64,000 nt of DNA, from assembly GCF_008831285.2 (NCBI RefSeq), contig NC_045146.1, positions 17,973,149 through 18,037,148 on the forward strand. Reading direction: 5' to 3'. The translations under genes and the position numbers were made by a program. Below the pieces are notes generated by a model. It was not told the DNA's origin, searched no databases, and worked only from the letters and a program-made list of their open reading frames with translations. Below, one piece after another: positions 25,501 to 36,600 of the stretch. This DNA is from Nymphaea colorata. Taxonomy: Eukaryota > Streptophyta > Magnoliopsida > Nymphaeales > Nymphaeaceae. Position 1 is the stretch's first letter; every line of letters begins with the position of its first letter.

Positions 25501-27336
25501 TGGAGGAAAGTTCACGCACCCAAAGTTAATGCCCAACGTGATCCTTCAAAAGTTTGTTGGGAGGCCGAAAGAATAAGTGTTTTTTTTTTAACAATAAATG
25601 TATAACACAAGTTTCCCTCAGTGTTAGGCAGCTGGTCCTTCATTGAGTAGGCATGGCCGCTTTCATCTTGTACTTAGCACTGGTTTCCCTAGCCATCGAC
25701 AAAGTCACCTGCCCCACAATGGCTTGCCCAAATCAATATTAAAACTTTGAACTTTTGCTCTTTCTTTATATATATATATATACTTTAGTTTTTTTAGAGT
25801 CACCCAACTATTTAATCCTATAATGGATATTAAAAAGAAAAAGCGATGGACATTTTTATCATCTGATATTAGTTTACATATTTTTTTCTTGTTTTTTTCT
25901 CAACCATCTACATGCTTTAGACGAATGACTTTAGTTAGATGGTTGAGTGATTCTAGATAACAAAAGTTGTTGTTCACTCACTATATATATATATATCTAT
26001 ATATAGAAAGAGAGATATAAAACACAAGTACAATCCTAGTGTCTGAAGACTCCAAACAAAAAGTTATTTCCTATTTTATCCTTAGAGAGGGAAACCACGA
26101 TCATTCTAACATCTCAGTCACTAGACCTGCCCAAGGTAAAATTTTTGATTGGATCACGCTACTTTGAAATCCAATGGTGTTTTTGGTAGGAGACCAAGGC
26201 GCCCCAGTACCCCCTTTAAAGCATATCTATGCATCTAGGTCCACATAAAAGAATACAATAAGTAAAAACTAAGTCCATGACTATATTTTTCTGGCCCAAT
26301 GGTTTATTCGAGAAATGACCTATAAGTCTGTCATGGGATAATTGCGAGGAGAATGACAAGTAGCAAGGTCCATTTAAGGGAAGCGATTATCGGGACTCGT
26401 TGATTTAAAGTAAAAAATTAAACATGCTTAATTTAAGTGCAAGAGATTGAGAGTGAGGGAGACAGAGAGACTTACAACAATGGCAGCAGTCAATGGGTCA
26501 TAGCCAGTGCCAGCACAGGCGAAGCTCACACCAGTCAGCAACTCTTCCATAGTAAGCGTGGGATCCAGGAAGGGAGGAATCGTCTCCTTAATTCCCCAGT
26601 GTGAAGCTATCCAAAACAAGTTACACCACCATATAAATCTTGAGATCAGCAAAATGATAGAAGGAGATGACGCGTTAAATCAAATCTCAACTCTACCATT
26701 TCGATGTTTGAGCATTTCCAAGGTGGTGTTCAAAATTCACTTGCTTTTTTAGAACAAGTCTCGAAAAGCTCAAGCTCAAATTGGTCAGTTGAAAGCCAAT
26801 CGACTTCGCCTTAAAGCAACTTCTATTGAATAGATAGCAGTGAGTTGATGTATACCAAGAAAATCAGTGAAGAGCTTCCCGTTGCAGAACCTCCCGGTGG
26901 GGACCTGGTCGATGAAGTCTATCCCATAAGGCTGGAAATTGCTCCTAACAAGGGTACGCAAGTAGTTGTTGTTGCCAGGATCCACTGTCGAGTCCCCAAG
27001 AACAAAGAGCGCGGAAAAGGATGCATTGGTTCGCGGGGGTGGCGGTGGCGGGGGCGGAGGCGGAGACGGAGGCGGAGGTGGAGGTGGACGGGAAGTTGCT
27101 GGGGAAGGCGCAGGCGGAGGCAGGGAAGGTTGTGGGGGAGGGGAAGGAGGAGGCGGAGGCGGAGACGAAGACGGACAGGGAGACGGGGGCACCGATGGTG
27201 GAGACGGCGGTGGCGCCGAGTGGGATAAGGGGAACTGCAGTTGAAAGATGAAGATGATGTGAAGAAGATGGCAGGAAGAAGCAGCGTGACGATGAAGGAT
27301 GCAACCCAATATTCTTGTGAGCTCGGCTGATGCCAT
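22580..27336 (-). CDS. Proline-rich GDSL esterase/lipase, APG-like (array member 3)
   Basis: Exons on the minus strand are 26856-27336, 26476-26606, 24833-25066, 23873-24137 and 22580-22770; the frame closes at 433 residues. After a hydrophobic leader (residues 23-36) comes a proline/serine-rich segment, residues 42-101, with SPPPP-type runs as in extensins, then the lipase domain: VLGDSTVDPGNNN with Ser116, FACAGTGYDPLTA, SAGTNDF with Asn248, KRGCCGTGLIE, and WDAIHP with Asp408 and His411. A proline-rich arm ahead of a GDSL lipase is the hallmark of anther-specific APG proteins; SPn motifs suggest O-glycosylation and a cell-wall or pollen-coat location (inference). The start at 27336 is preferred over an in-frame ATG at 27541 because it is followed by the hydrophobic leader and has a TATA motif about 60 bases upstream. 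Intron 3 contains a partial copy of exon 4, and intron 2 a MITE. Confidence 0.92.
23690..23815. mobile_element. SINE-like 3' relic
   Basis: This stretch ends in GGCGGCTTCTGCTCACCCGAAAAC, sharing its 3' end with 61455-61602, and similar text to 48440-48510. It lies in intron 4 of the third GDSL gene. Only the 3' part is recognisable. Confidence 0.4.
24162..24247 (-). repeat. Partial duplication of exon 4 with its splice acceptor
   Basis: The segment 24086-24161 (5' end of exon 4, its acceptor and adjoining intron) is repeated at 24162-24247. The second copy carries a 10-base insertion and a few substitutions. Transcribed first, it offers its own TTTTAG acceptor (exon start at 24213) and encodes the same GLYRLGARRF residues with silent changes. 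Splicing to it without a later join would read into a TAG stop after about 28 codons, because the 76-base repeat distance shifts frame. Confidence 0.92.
24727..24774. repeat. 24-base direct tandem duplication
   Basis: GATCAACTCATTTACCAATG plus AAAT occurs twice in a row, in intron 3 of the third GDSL gene. Confidence 0.9.
25750..26020. mobile_element. MITE-like repeat, copy 2 (intron 2 of GDSL gene 3)
   Basis: Inverted ends are visible: TAGAGTCACCCAACTAT at 25795-25811 pairs with the reverse complement of ATGGTTGAGTGATTCTA near 25939-25954. Flanking CTTT/TATATA blocks extend the inverted symmetry outward. The interior matches 4620-4900 (GCGATGGACATTTT, ATATTAGTTTACA). Being in intron 2 here but intron 1 in the first gene, it was inserted independently and not copied with the gene. 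Confidence 0.6.
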
Positions 27337-27391
27337 CCCGTGGTTCAATCTTCTTTCCTCACTTGATCGGCCGACAATGACGAATCCTGCA

Positions 27392-27403
27392 TAAAATATA
27401 TAG
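27392..27403 (-). promoter_or_regulatory. TATA box of GDSL gene 3
   Basis: The minus strand reads CTATATATTTTA about 60 bases upstream of the ATG at 27336. It favours that ATG over the one at 27541, which lies upstream of the TATA motif. Confidence 0.5.
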
Positions 27404-28460
27404 TCTGCATGATATTCCTCGTGAAAGGAAAAGAGGAGGAGCTCGTGAAGGAAAGTACGTAGCTGGCGACACTTTCTTCGCCGGCGATCATCGACGGCCG
27501 TATCTCTAATCTTCATCGGCACACTCACTTCCAAAGTGGCCACTGTAGTTTAAGCTTAGGCATGCATGGTGAGTTGAGTTCTTCCATCGTAGCAAGATCC
27601 TGCGGTACACATTCACAGGCATAGGTAGAACATGCATTCAGCAATATTTTCAAGAGAGGTGGTTCTTTCGTTCAATTAACCATACTATATTAATGCGTTT
27701 TCTTCATGTTTGCAAACTTAAAATCAGCTTGAAATTGTGTTTTCTATGTATAGGTTTGAGTTCTATGCATGAAGATCTCAAAATAGGACATTTCTAGTTG
27801 TAAAATCTGTTCCGTGCATAGGAATGTCAGCTTTTAAGTCATTATACTTGTGAAACACAAAATCATAGTTGGCAAACTTGTGACTTAGTTTCAGTTTGGT
27901 CATCGGGGTAAAAAAAAAATGACTGATTGACTCAGCTAGATTAGGTCATAAGTTTTCTATTGCATTTTTTAAAAGTAGATAAAGAAAATAAGTATGTCTA
28001 GACTTCATGTTTGATTTTTTCATCAACTGAATAACATGTTTTGTGTGTGTTTAGTAAAGTTTGTGATACTTTATGATTAAATGCATGCATCTAAAGTATA
28101 TTCGATTACTAACTCGATTTTGAATTTCTTTAGTCAAACTCCGTTAAAAATAGATTTGATTACCAATCAGATTCATTTTTTTGTATGAAACTGAGTTTGA
28201 ACCTAAGTTCAGTATCCGGTCCTGATCCATTAAAGGCACAATTCAATTGTATATAAATTAATGCGAAATCGTAGATACACTGGTCAGAGGGCCTTAAAAC
28301 AACCTTAGGTTCTAAATCAAATCAAATTCAACAAAGACAGGATCAGACCATAATCCAAAGAAGATCATAAAAAATGAGCCATCCAGGTGTTGATTGGCGA
28401 AAGCTTCTTTTCCTGATCTTTTTCTTTTCCGGTGAACAGACCTTCCTATTGTATCCGGCT

Positions 28461-28626
28461 TGGTTCTGGTGTTCTAACTTTTACTTTTTAGTAGTTGGCA
28501 TGAACTTCATTTGTGTCATCCCACCTTTTTCTACAAACATCTTTGGTTCTGGTGTTCTAACTTTTACTTTTTACTGGTTCGCATGAACTTCATTTATGTC
28601 ATCCCACCTTTTTCTACAAACATCTT
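28461..28626. repeat. 83-base tandem duplication
   Basis: Two copies (28461-28543 and 28544-28626) share TGGTTCTGGTGTTCTAACTT and TCATCCCACCTTTTTCTACA, differing at only a few positions. Non-coding. Confidence 0.93.
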
Positions 28627-28764
28627 GCAGTGCAAGTTTTACTTTTGAATAAAGAAGGGTTCGTGATCATTTTCTGGCCGTAACCTTCTAGCATCGTTCT
28701 CGTAACGATAGTCAGAGCTCACCACACCTTCACAAAAGAAAAAAAGGGTGAGGCAGATTTAGGG

Positions 28765-29265
28765 GTGAAAGTCGAGTCGAGTTCAGTAGGCTCAAACTCG
28801 GCTCGATTAATGAAACCTCAAACTCGACGGAAGCAGTTCGAGCTCGACTCGGCAGTTATGTGTTGTGTTCAAACTCGACTCGACTAATAGTCGACAAACT
28901 CGTTTGAATAGAATTGATATTCATTGTTACGTATTAAGCTCGAGCTCGATTCGATTAAGACTCGACAAACTCGTTTGAATAGAATTGATATTCAGTGTTA
29001 CGTGCTGAGCTCGAGCTCGACTCGATTAAGGCTCGACAAATTAGTAAACTCTTTTGAATATATCAACTTGATTAAGGCTCAACAAACTCAATTAAGACTC
29101 GAGTTCGACTCAGCAATTAAGTGTTGAGCTCGAACTCAACTCGATTATTTGAATGAGTGGACTCATGTACTCGAACTTGACTCGTTAAACAAATAATTCG
29201 GCTCGAACTCGTTCACGAGCCTAGTTTTAACGAGTTGAGATCGAGTAGCTCGACTCGTTGTTCAC
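28765..29265. repeat. CTCGAG-rich repeat block with 71-base tandem unit
   Basis: The core holds two near-identical 71-base units: CGTTTGAATAGAATTGATAT starts at 28901 and again at 28972. Each is followed by GAGCTCGA-type words and GACTCGACAAA. A decayed third unit follows to about 29100. The edges consist of degenerate CTCGACTCG words as at 15950-16335. Confidence 0.8.
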
Positions 29266-30054
29266 TCCTAGGCAAATTGCATTAAACATGACATAGTTGG
29301 ACGTTCTATATTTAGAAAATAAGAAGACGAAAAAAAATTTCAATCTCAAGCATGTTTCTGTGGGAGTGAACGGTTTCATTACACTCCTTAAACACATCAT
29401 CTGAGTTGTCTCCAAGTGGCCTGAATTGGCGGATCTAGATCGAACCGGAGCCGTGATGTCAACTTTTAGCTAATTTTTAAAGATGTTTTAAGAGCTTTAT
29501 TTTTATTTTTTAAAGTTTCGTGTACATTTTTGAAAATTTATTTTAAAAGCGATTTTGTTACAATTTTTCTTGTCTGAATCAATGAATCAGCAGTATTGAG
29601 AAATAAGAAAAATAATAGTAAACTTGTAAAACACAGGGGCGAGAAGAAACTCTTGCTCAGATTCTTACAAGAGGAGAGGCGATCTTCTAATCAATATTAA
29701 GAAAAACTTATACATAAAATGCATATCAATTTCAATATGTTTTTTGTGGTGGGAAACTGAATTGAAAGAGAGAAAAAGAAAGATGAAGTTCCTAGATCAT
29801 GAGCAAAATCACTGAGTTAATTTACCCAGAAGGTTATTATAGGCTGCTCATATAACCCGTTTCAACTCTTATTGGGTACGCAAATAATCAATTTTGTCGG
29901 CAAAGTTAAGTTTTCGCGTTACTGTTTTTGCTGGAATTCTTTTATACTTTTGCTTTGCCCTTTTATCATTTCCTTCTTCAAGTCAATCGCGTTCAGATCT
30001 TCTCATCAAGTCAAACTAATGGAATTCAAATTGAACTTGAATCTCCAATAGTGT

Positions 30055-30240
30055 CTCAAGTAAGCTTGGCATCGGCCCGACCACGGCAGAGTCGGGCTCT
30101 GGTTGACCCGACATTTAAAACTTGGGCACAGGCTCGGCCCGACTCAAAAAATCCAAGCTCGACCCGATCCGATTACATTAAAAAAATATTTTTAATATAA
30201 ATAATACTTAAAAATAATTAATGGTAATAAATTATATATA
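30055..30240. repeat. Dispersed CCCGA/AT-core repeat, copy 3
   Basis: Words CTTGGGCACAGG, CCAAGCTCGACCCGAT, ATTAAAAAAATAT and TAATGGTAATAAAT appear in the same order as at 7610-7740. Alignment by eye is good for about 130 bases. Confidence 0.65.
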
Positions 30241-30614
30241 TCTCAAGTTTAGTCTAAAGTCTAGACCATTTAAACATCAGTTTCCTTCACACTGAAAACC
30301 CAAATCATGACCGTACATATCAGCCTATATCGAACATTTTTAATGAAGTTAATTTCTTTAAAATTATAAAGGCCGAAGGAGGGTGTTCGAGAAATAGTTT
30401 ATCAAAAGAGTGCGGAACTATGGATTTGCTATAATTTAGTTCGTCCTTGCGAGCATGTTAGAAACTAAGCACGAAGTTTTTTTTGGCGTTTCTTTCCAGT
30501 GGCGGGAAGTCGGCGTTCCCACTTCCCAATCTCATCGCGTCCATCAGTTTGGGCGAGTGGCGCGTTTTTTTGAATGTCTCAAGCCGTGGCCGGAGGCTGA
30601 GGAGGACGGCGGCG

Positions 30615-33600
30615 ATGGGGAGTGGGAGGGGGAGCGATGGCGGAGGAAGGAAGGGTTCCCTGTCGGAGGAGAACCTGATGGCCATGCTCGAATCTTCCGG
30701 CTGCAAGGACGTCCGAGATCTCCACGAAGACAGTAAGCTCCTCTCTTCGATCCTTTTCTCCTTTGCTAAACTGTTTGTGAAATATGGTTCTCCCGTTGGA
30801 GAAATTTATGAAATTGAGGCCCTGTTTGCTTTCTTGTTCTCTTTCCTAATAGTCTTAACAATTGCAGGATTGTCCTTCCTGGAAGGCGTCCGATCGGCGA
30901 CGATCATCCACCGTAATAGATCCACTCCTACATGGTCTCTGCTTCTTCTTATTCTCGTTGTTGTTTGATGAGCGATAACTGTGTGGTATGTTGCATTAAT
31001 ATGTGCTGTTCCTGTATGATGAGGGGCCAAATGGTTCTTCTGCAAACATCGTATGTGTTATATGTATAATTCGTTGAACTTCTAGATTTAAACGGGAGAC
31101 GCTGACATTTAATACGTGTGGAATATGTCGAGAAATTTCTGCGAATTCGTTAGAAGAATCAACCTTTAAAAGGGAGTACTTGACATGCGAGTGGTAGGTA
31201 AAATAGGAGGGAATGCAGAACATGGATCAGCAAACAAATGCAGTTGATGGGATGGATCTATTGTAGCACGACGTGCATCAGAAACGCAGTAATGGAAGAC
31301 GATAAGGACTGAAGGGGGCTGAGGCCTTGAGGAACACGAAGAGAAGAAATAGGCCATAGGGCAAGTAGGGTTTCGTTACATTCAATGCTAGATTTAACTG
31401 AAACCAATAAGATAAATGAAGCTTGCTTTGCGGACTCTCTCTCTCTCTCGGGAGCGGGCGGAACTAGGGCTACGGACTTGGGCTATGGGGAAGAGAAACT
31501 CGCCGGCGGCGGTAATCGCGCTGGCGGGCAGGGTTGTCCAGGTAGAGGAGCATGGAGTGTGAGTCAGAAGAGGGTGAGGAGGGAACGATGCTGTGGAGGA
31601 GCCTCGCGGTTGGGATCCTGGGGAGGCACAACAGCAGGCTGAATCCAATAAGATTATTGGAAAAAATGTCGGTTGGGAAAAGGTTCACTACTTAAATTCT
31701 TAAACTTCAAATGTGTGTTGGACATGCTTTTTTTGTTCCGTTCCTTTTTTTTGGGTTAAATATCTTCTTATATATGTTTGATTTAAACAAGTATGATTAA
31801 CATGAATATTAGTTCGTTTTACGGCTTTTAAGCTATTATTTGGGGATTTCGATATATCCACGTATATGATGGATCTACTTTAATTTAACCATATGTCCTT
31901 GTAGTTCTCATTAGTGGTTTTTGAGTTAAGAAGTTAAGATCGAACAAAGTACTCTGATGCTTGTGGTAATTATGAAAATAATGATTTTCATAACAATAAC
32001 ATAAAGTTTTAGACTTGTAGTAGGTTAAGATTAAACAGGCACATTATATAACCTAATTTAACCCCCTGGTGTGTGAGAAGATGTTTAAGTGTCTACTCTT
32101 GTTTCTTTTTTAAAATTCTTAAAGCTGTAAACCGTGAATAGAAGGGAGAAGTTTCTTTCCCTCTTTATGTACTGACACTAATTGTTTTGTACAAGGAAAA
32201 TGTATGATGCAGTTTTTCAAATCCTCAAGGATGGTTCCTGTTTAGAGTTGACTATGGCAAGTTATAAACTACTGGTGGACCTCGAGAAGGTAACTGACAC
32301 CTGCATGTACATGAGATTGCCTATAAACTTGGGAATGCTAATATAGTCAACTTAAAAGTCTCTCTCTCTCTCTGCTAATTTTGATATTGTTGTGATGTTA
32401 CACCAATTTGTGTTGATGGATGGTTAAAAGTTTCATCCTTAAGTATGCTTTTTGACTAGTTACATTAGTTTAGATTAACCATCTTTCCACTTGGGCCTAG
32501 ATATTGTATATTTTGTAGATAAAAGTGGTAGGCATCGGTTGGTGCCAAATAAGAGGTGGCTTAGGCTGGAGTGATTTAGTGCCATTTTTAAAGAAACTGG
32601 AAACATTATATTAAATTGTGAAAATAAATAGACAAATGTTTGAAATTTTGAATTAGGCCAAAGGAAATACATGGATCCTGTAATAGTGTTTTCCAAAACA
32701 ATTAGGAGTTAAAATAGCTGGTCAGGAGGCACCAATTCATTGGTCTAGAAGCTAGTAAACAGATAAAAGTATTGGACATTTAAAAATTTATAATTTTTGT
32801 GATGCACACCAGACACAGGGTGATAGTTTTTAGAGGGTTACTTTTGCCCATGTCTTGATTATAAACGAGCAACTTCTGACTGACTTCAATGGGACTTCTC
32901 TATCAAAGATCAACATGGAAAAACAAAAGAACCAAGATAAAAAATGTGAACAATGAGTGAACTGAATTCTTGAATTTAGCTGGAAAAAACAGGGAAGGCT
33001 GTTAAGTTTAAGTTATCCTTGTTTAATTAGAAGGTCAAGAATGAACAAGAGAAAAGCTGATACTGATGACTAAGCGACATGGCTCCTAGCTGCATTTGTG
33101 TTGCTAAGATTTGACAGACTAGGCACCCTGCTGGTAGGTTCAGAACATGCCTGACCTAAATGGGTCCCTAACCAGCAGGCTGTCCAAGTTTTAACCATAG
33201 AGCTACATACTAGGAAAACAAAATATTTGCTTGATCTCAACTGTGTAGTAATGAAGAAAGGCGGGTAGACTGCCTATTATCCATGACACTGTTATAATTT
33301 CCATGCTATTGCAGTGTTATCCTCGAGTATATTTACCAAGTTCAGGGACCTCGGCATCTACTTCTAGTAATTCCGTCGATTTGGTTATAGTCTCTGAGGT
33401 ACTACCATTAATCCCTTTCATAGTTACTCTCTTCAATGTCTTTCATCTCTATTTACAAGACGTAGATTTATGATCACCTTTTATTATGAACATTGAATGC
33501 TTTGCTTATATTTTATTTGTAGGCATGGTCACCATTTAATTTTGGTTCCAAACAATTGGACCTTCTTGGGGAAGAGGGAAGACCAAGGGATGCTACAAAG

Positions 33601-36600
33601 TACATAGATCCCATGGTGAGATACTTTCATTGACATGAACTGTGAGTTTTCATACTTTTAGATGCCAATTGTTTGTCAACTGCCTTTAAAAATAAGTATA
33701 CTAGCAGCTAGTTGTTCTCTTGGAATATTTATGAAATACATGTTTCTTAATGGAGTGTTATTTCTCTGCTTACTTTGCTAGTTTTTCTTAAGAAGACTAA
33801 ACCATGTTGTTTATTGGAGTGCTGCACTCATGGTCGACTATCTATTCATAAGGAAAGATGTCAAAGAGATGTTCATTGCTGAGTTATTCATTTTGTTGAG
33901 CCTTTTGGTTGGCTGATGGGGCTTCTCGATAGATGGATGCTAATTGAGCGTAGGGTGTTTTTCTTTTTGGATGACCATTATCATAATCATTGTTTTGGTA
34001 TGTGATATCTCTCTTCTATTCCTACTTGCTTTTGGGTAGCTTTCATCTTGTCTCCTGTGTCTGCTGTTGAGGCATGCTGCAGCTGGGTGGTTCATTTAGT
34101 GCAATGTTCTACACAGTGGCATCAACTCTTATATGCAGTATGCATTGGATAATGATGCAAAATTTCTCCTTCTATCAATTTAGTGGGCATATGCCCTTTC
34201 TGGGTGTTTGTATTGGTACTGTCTGATGAGATTTATCTCTATACCCTTAGAAGCACCAAAGATCATTCCTAAAGCTTTTTGTGCAGCTTAGATGCTAAGG
34301 GTGATTCACATGCTAGTAGGGCTAGGACACTTTAGAAAGAGATTCAGGTCCCATTCTTTTATTCTACTCTGATCTTTGAGCCTTCTTCTCTTTCTTCTTC
34401 TTTGCTTTAATTTTTTTTTTCTTTTTGTTCATTAATTAATTTTTTCCCATTCACAATATTTCCTTGTGCTTCTCTTTTTTTGTTTTTTGGTTTTTATTCA
34501 CACTTTTTTTGCTTTAATTTTTTTTCTTTTGTGCCAAGGAAGCTGAAGATTCAATTCTAAGAAGGTCAAATGGTAGTTCATTACTTGTAAAGGTTTTTAT
34601 GGTTATATAATCTCAATGGAAGTATAATATGAAAATTAGTACCAGAAGTCCTTTAAAGCATATGAGCTTCTGTTGCTACAATTATAATAAAAAAAAAAAG
34701 TGTAAACCTTGTATAGCATATAACCTGCTTGGTCAGTAAGTCATGAAGACTCTTGAATCATTTGCCAACATTGTCCCAACATAATATCCTCTAATAATCT
34801 TATGAAATTTACGTTCTCACTTTTAATATCTTATTTAGAGTTTCATATTTTTTTTGTTCTAATCTTGTGAAACCCATTTACACTCAGCAAGTTTCTTCGC
34901 TAGAGTGAAGTTATGTAATGGGAAGATGCAGGTTCTCTATCTGAATAAGCTGCAGTAAAAGCAGAACTACCTTGAAGTCTGTCAACACTAAAGAAGAAGA
35001 CGACCAGAAGGTCATTCTGAACATATTTATCATGAGCTAGAATTTCTTACAGAAACGATGAGCGTGACTACTTCAAGAAAGTTTTTAAGGATCAATATTT
35101 TAAAAAATGCATTACCTTCTAAGGAAAAATAAGCCCACATAAATTAATTAAGAAACACAAAAATTCAAGGTGTCAAAGAGGATATCATACAATCCACAAG
35201 TTGACTCATACCAAGCTTGCAACAGCACACATAGCCACATACAACAATAGAATACTGTTGTTGGTTACATTTAAAAATGATAACAAAAATTTACCAGGTG
35301 GAAAAATGTAGAACAGCATTCAAAAACCAAACAATGTTTTTATTAACATTAGAAAGCTCCAGAAAAAAGACAGTTTACCAGGTCGATCCTATTATGTATA
35401 AGGAGGTGCATGGCTATAATCCTTGATATCTGGCACCAGAAAAAGGAATAACAGAAAATTGGAAGAGATCATATACATACATACACATCATAGCAATGAG
35501 CAGTTGCTGCTTATGTTCGAAACATCTTTATTCAATATCTTTCATTCTGTGTATATCATGCTTTTAGATGCCTTTATCAGTAAGTACACTGGATCGCCTG
35601 GTTGCTGCTGTTTGGAAATTGCTCATGTTATATTAGAATATTTACCAACCTCTGGAATGTTGATTAAAGCTTTTACCTATGGCTTATGAATGGTGCGTCT
35701 GTTCTAATTGATTCTTGTGTTGTTTGTCCTGCAGAGTTTCTTCTCTTTAACTCAGAGTGTTGCTCAAGAGCTTTCTGAGATGGATGTTTGTGAAGTGAGA
35801 TCCAAAGTATGTTTATTGTAAATGGAAAGGTTGAGATACATGTAAGAGGCTTCACAAGATGAGCAAAATGCAAACACACAAATTTGAATAAGTGAAAAAG
35901 CATGTAGGAAAGTGAAGTAATTGTTAAATGTTAAGACTTAGGAACACAAAAATGTTGTGTACTTAAGGAGATTATTTAGAACCCGTCACACCTTGTGTAA
36001 CAAACCAGCAATATGGACTACAGAAAGATGGTCCTGCCACGCTGATCAGTATACTGATCAATGTACACTGAGAAATACATGAGTGGCTGTACTGGTGTTT
36101 CACCTTTTTAGGTAGAATCAAGGTGTGGCCTGATATGCGCTTGATAACTTAATTATTTGGAATGATATACTGAAATGGGAAGCCTAAACCACAATGTATT
36201 TTTGAAGTCCTAGCTCTATTTGTTCATAAATTCTATGACTAATAAGTTTGTTTAATTTAAAGCATCAATTGGTTTGCTTTCGTTTCAGACACTCAGTAGA
36301 TTCTTGCTACTCAATTATCTTATCATTGTCCTTGAGGTGGATTTCTTGCCTCGGTACAAGAAGTATAAAGGTACATGTTTATACATTTGTATGCAACACC
36401 AACATTTTTTGCTGTTTCATGGAACTAATGGTTCTTCAAATAATCATGGCAGAAACGCTGGACTGGGACCTTCTCAAAGAATGTCTCATCAATCTACTTT
36501 TGGTAAATATTTATTCTGCTGATATCATCAAATGGATGGAGTTCTTGTGGTCTGATTTGGGTGCTAATAGATGTGAACCTGTCTTCATAACTAACTTGAA

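Larger units (their letters stand above)
27404..30614. other. Spacer between GDSL array and SNI1-like gene
   Basis: No gene recognised. It holds the 83-base duplication, the CTCGAG block and the CCCGA/AT-core repeat at 30055-30240. The GDSL array and the SNI1-like gene point away from each other, so this spacer carries both promoters. Confidence 0.6.

Noticed and set aside
26845-27251. Long glycine/arginine-rich or glutamate-rich open frames on the + strand
   Set aside because: They are antisense shadows of the proline-rich repeat in exon 1 of the third GDSL gene.
26785-27543. Upstream in-frame ATG at 27541 as start of the third GDSL gene
   Set aside because: It lies upstream of the TATA motif at 27392-27403, and the added 68 residues show no signal peptide or family match; the ATG at 27336 is followed by a hydrophobic leader.
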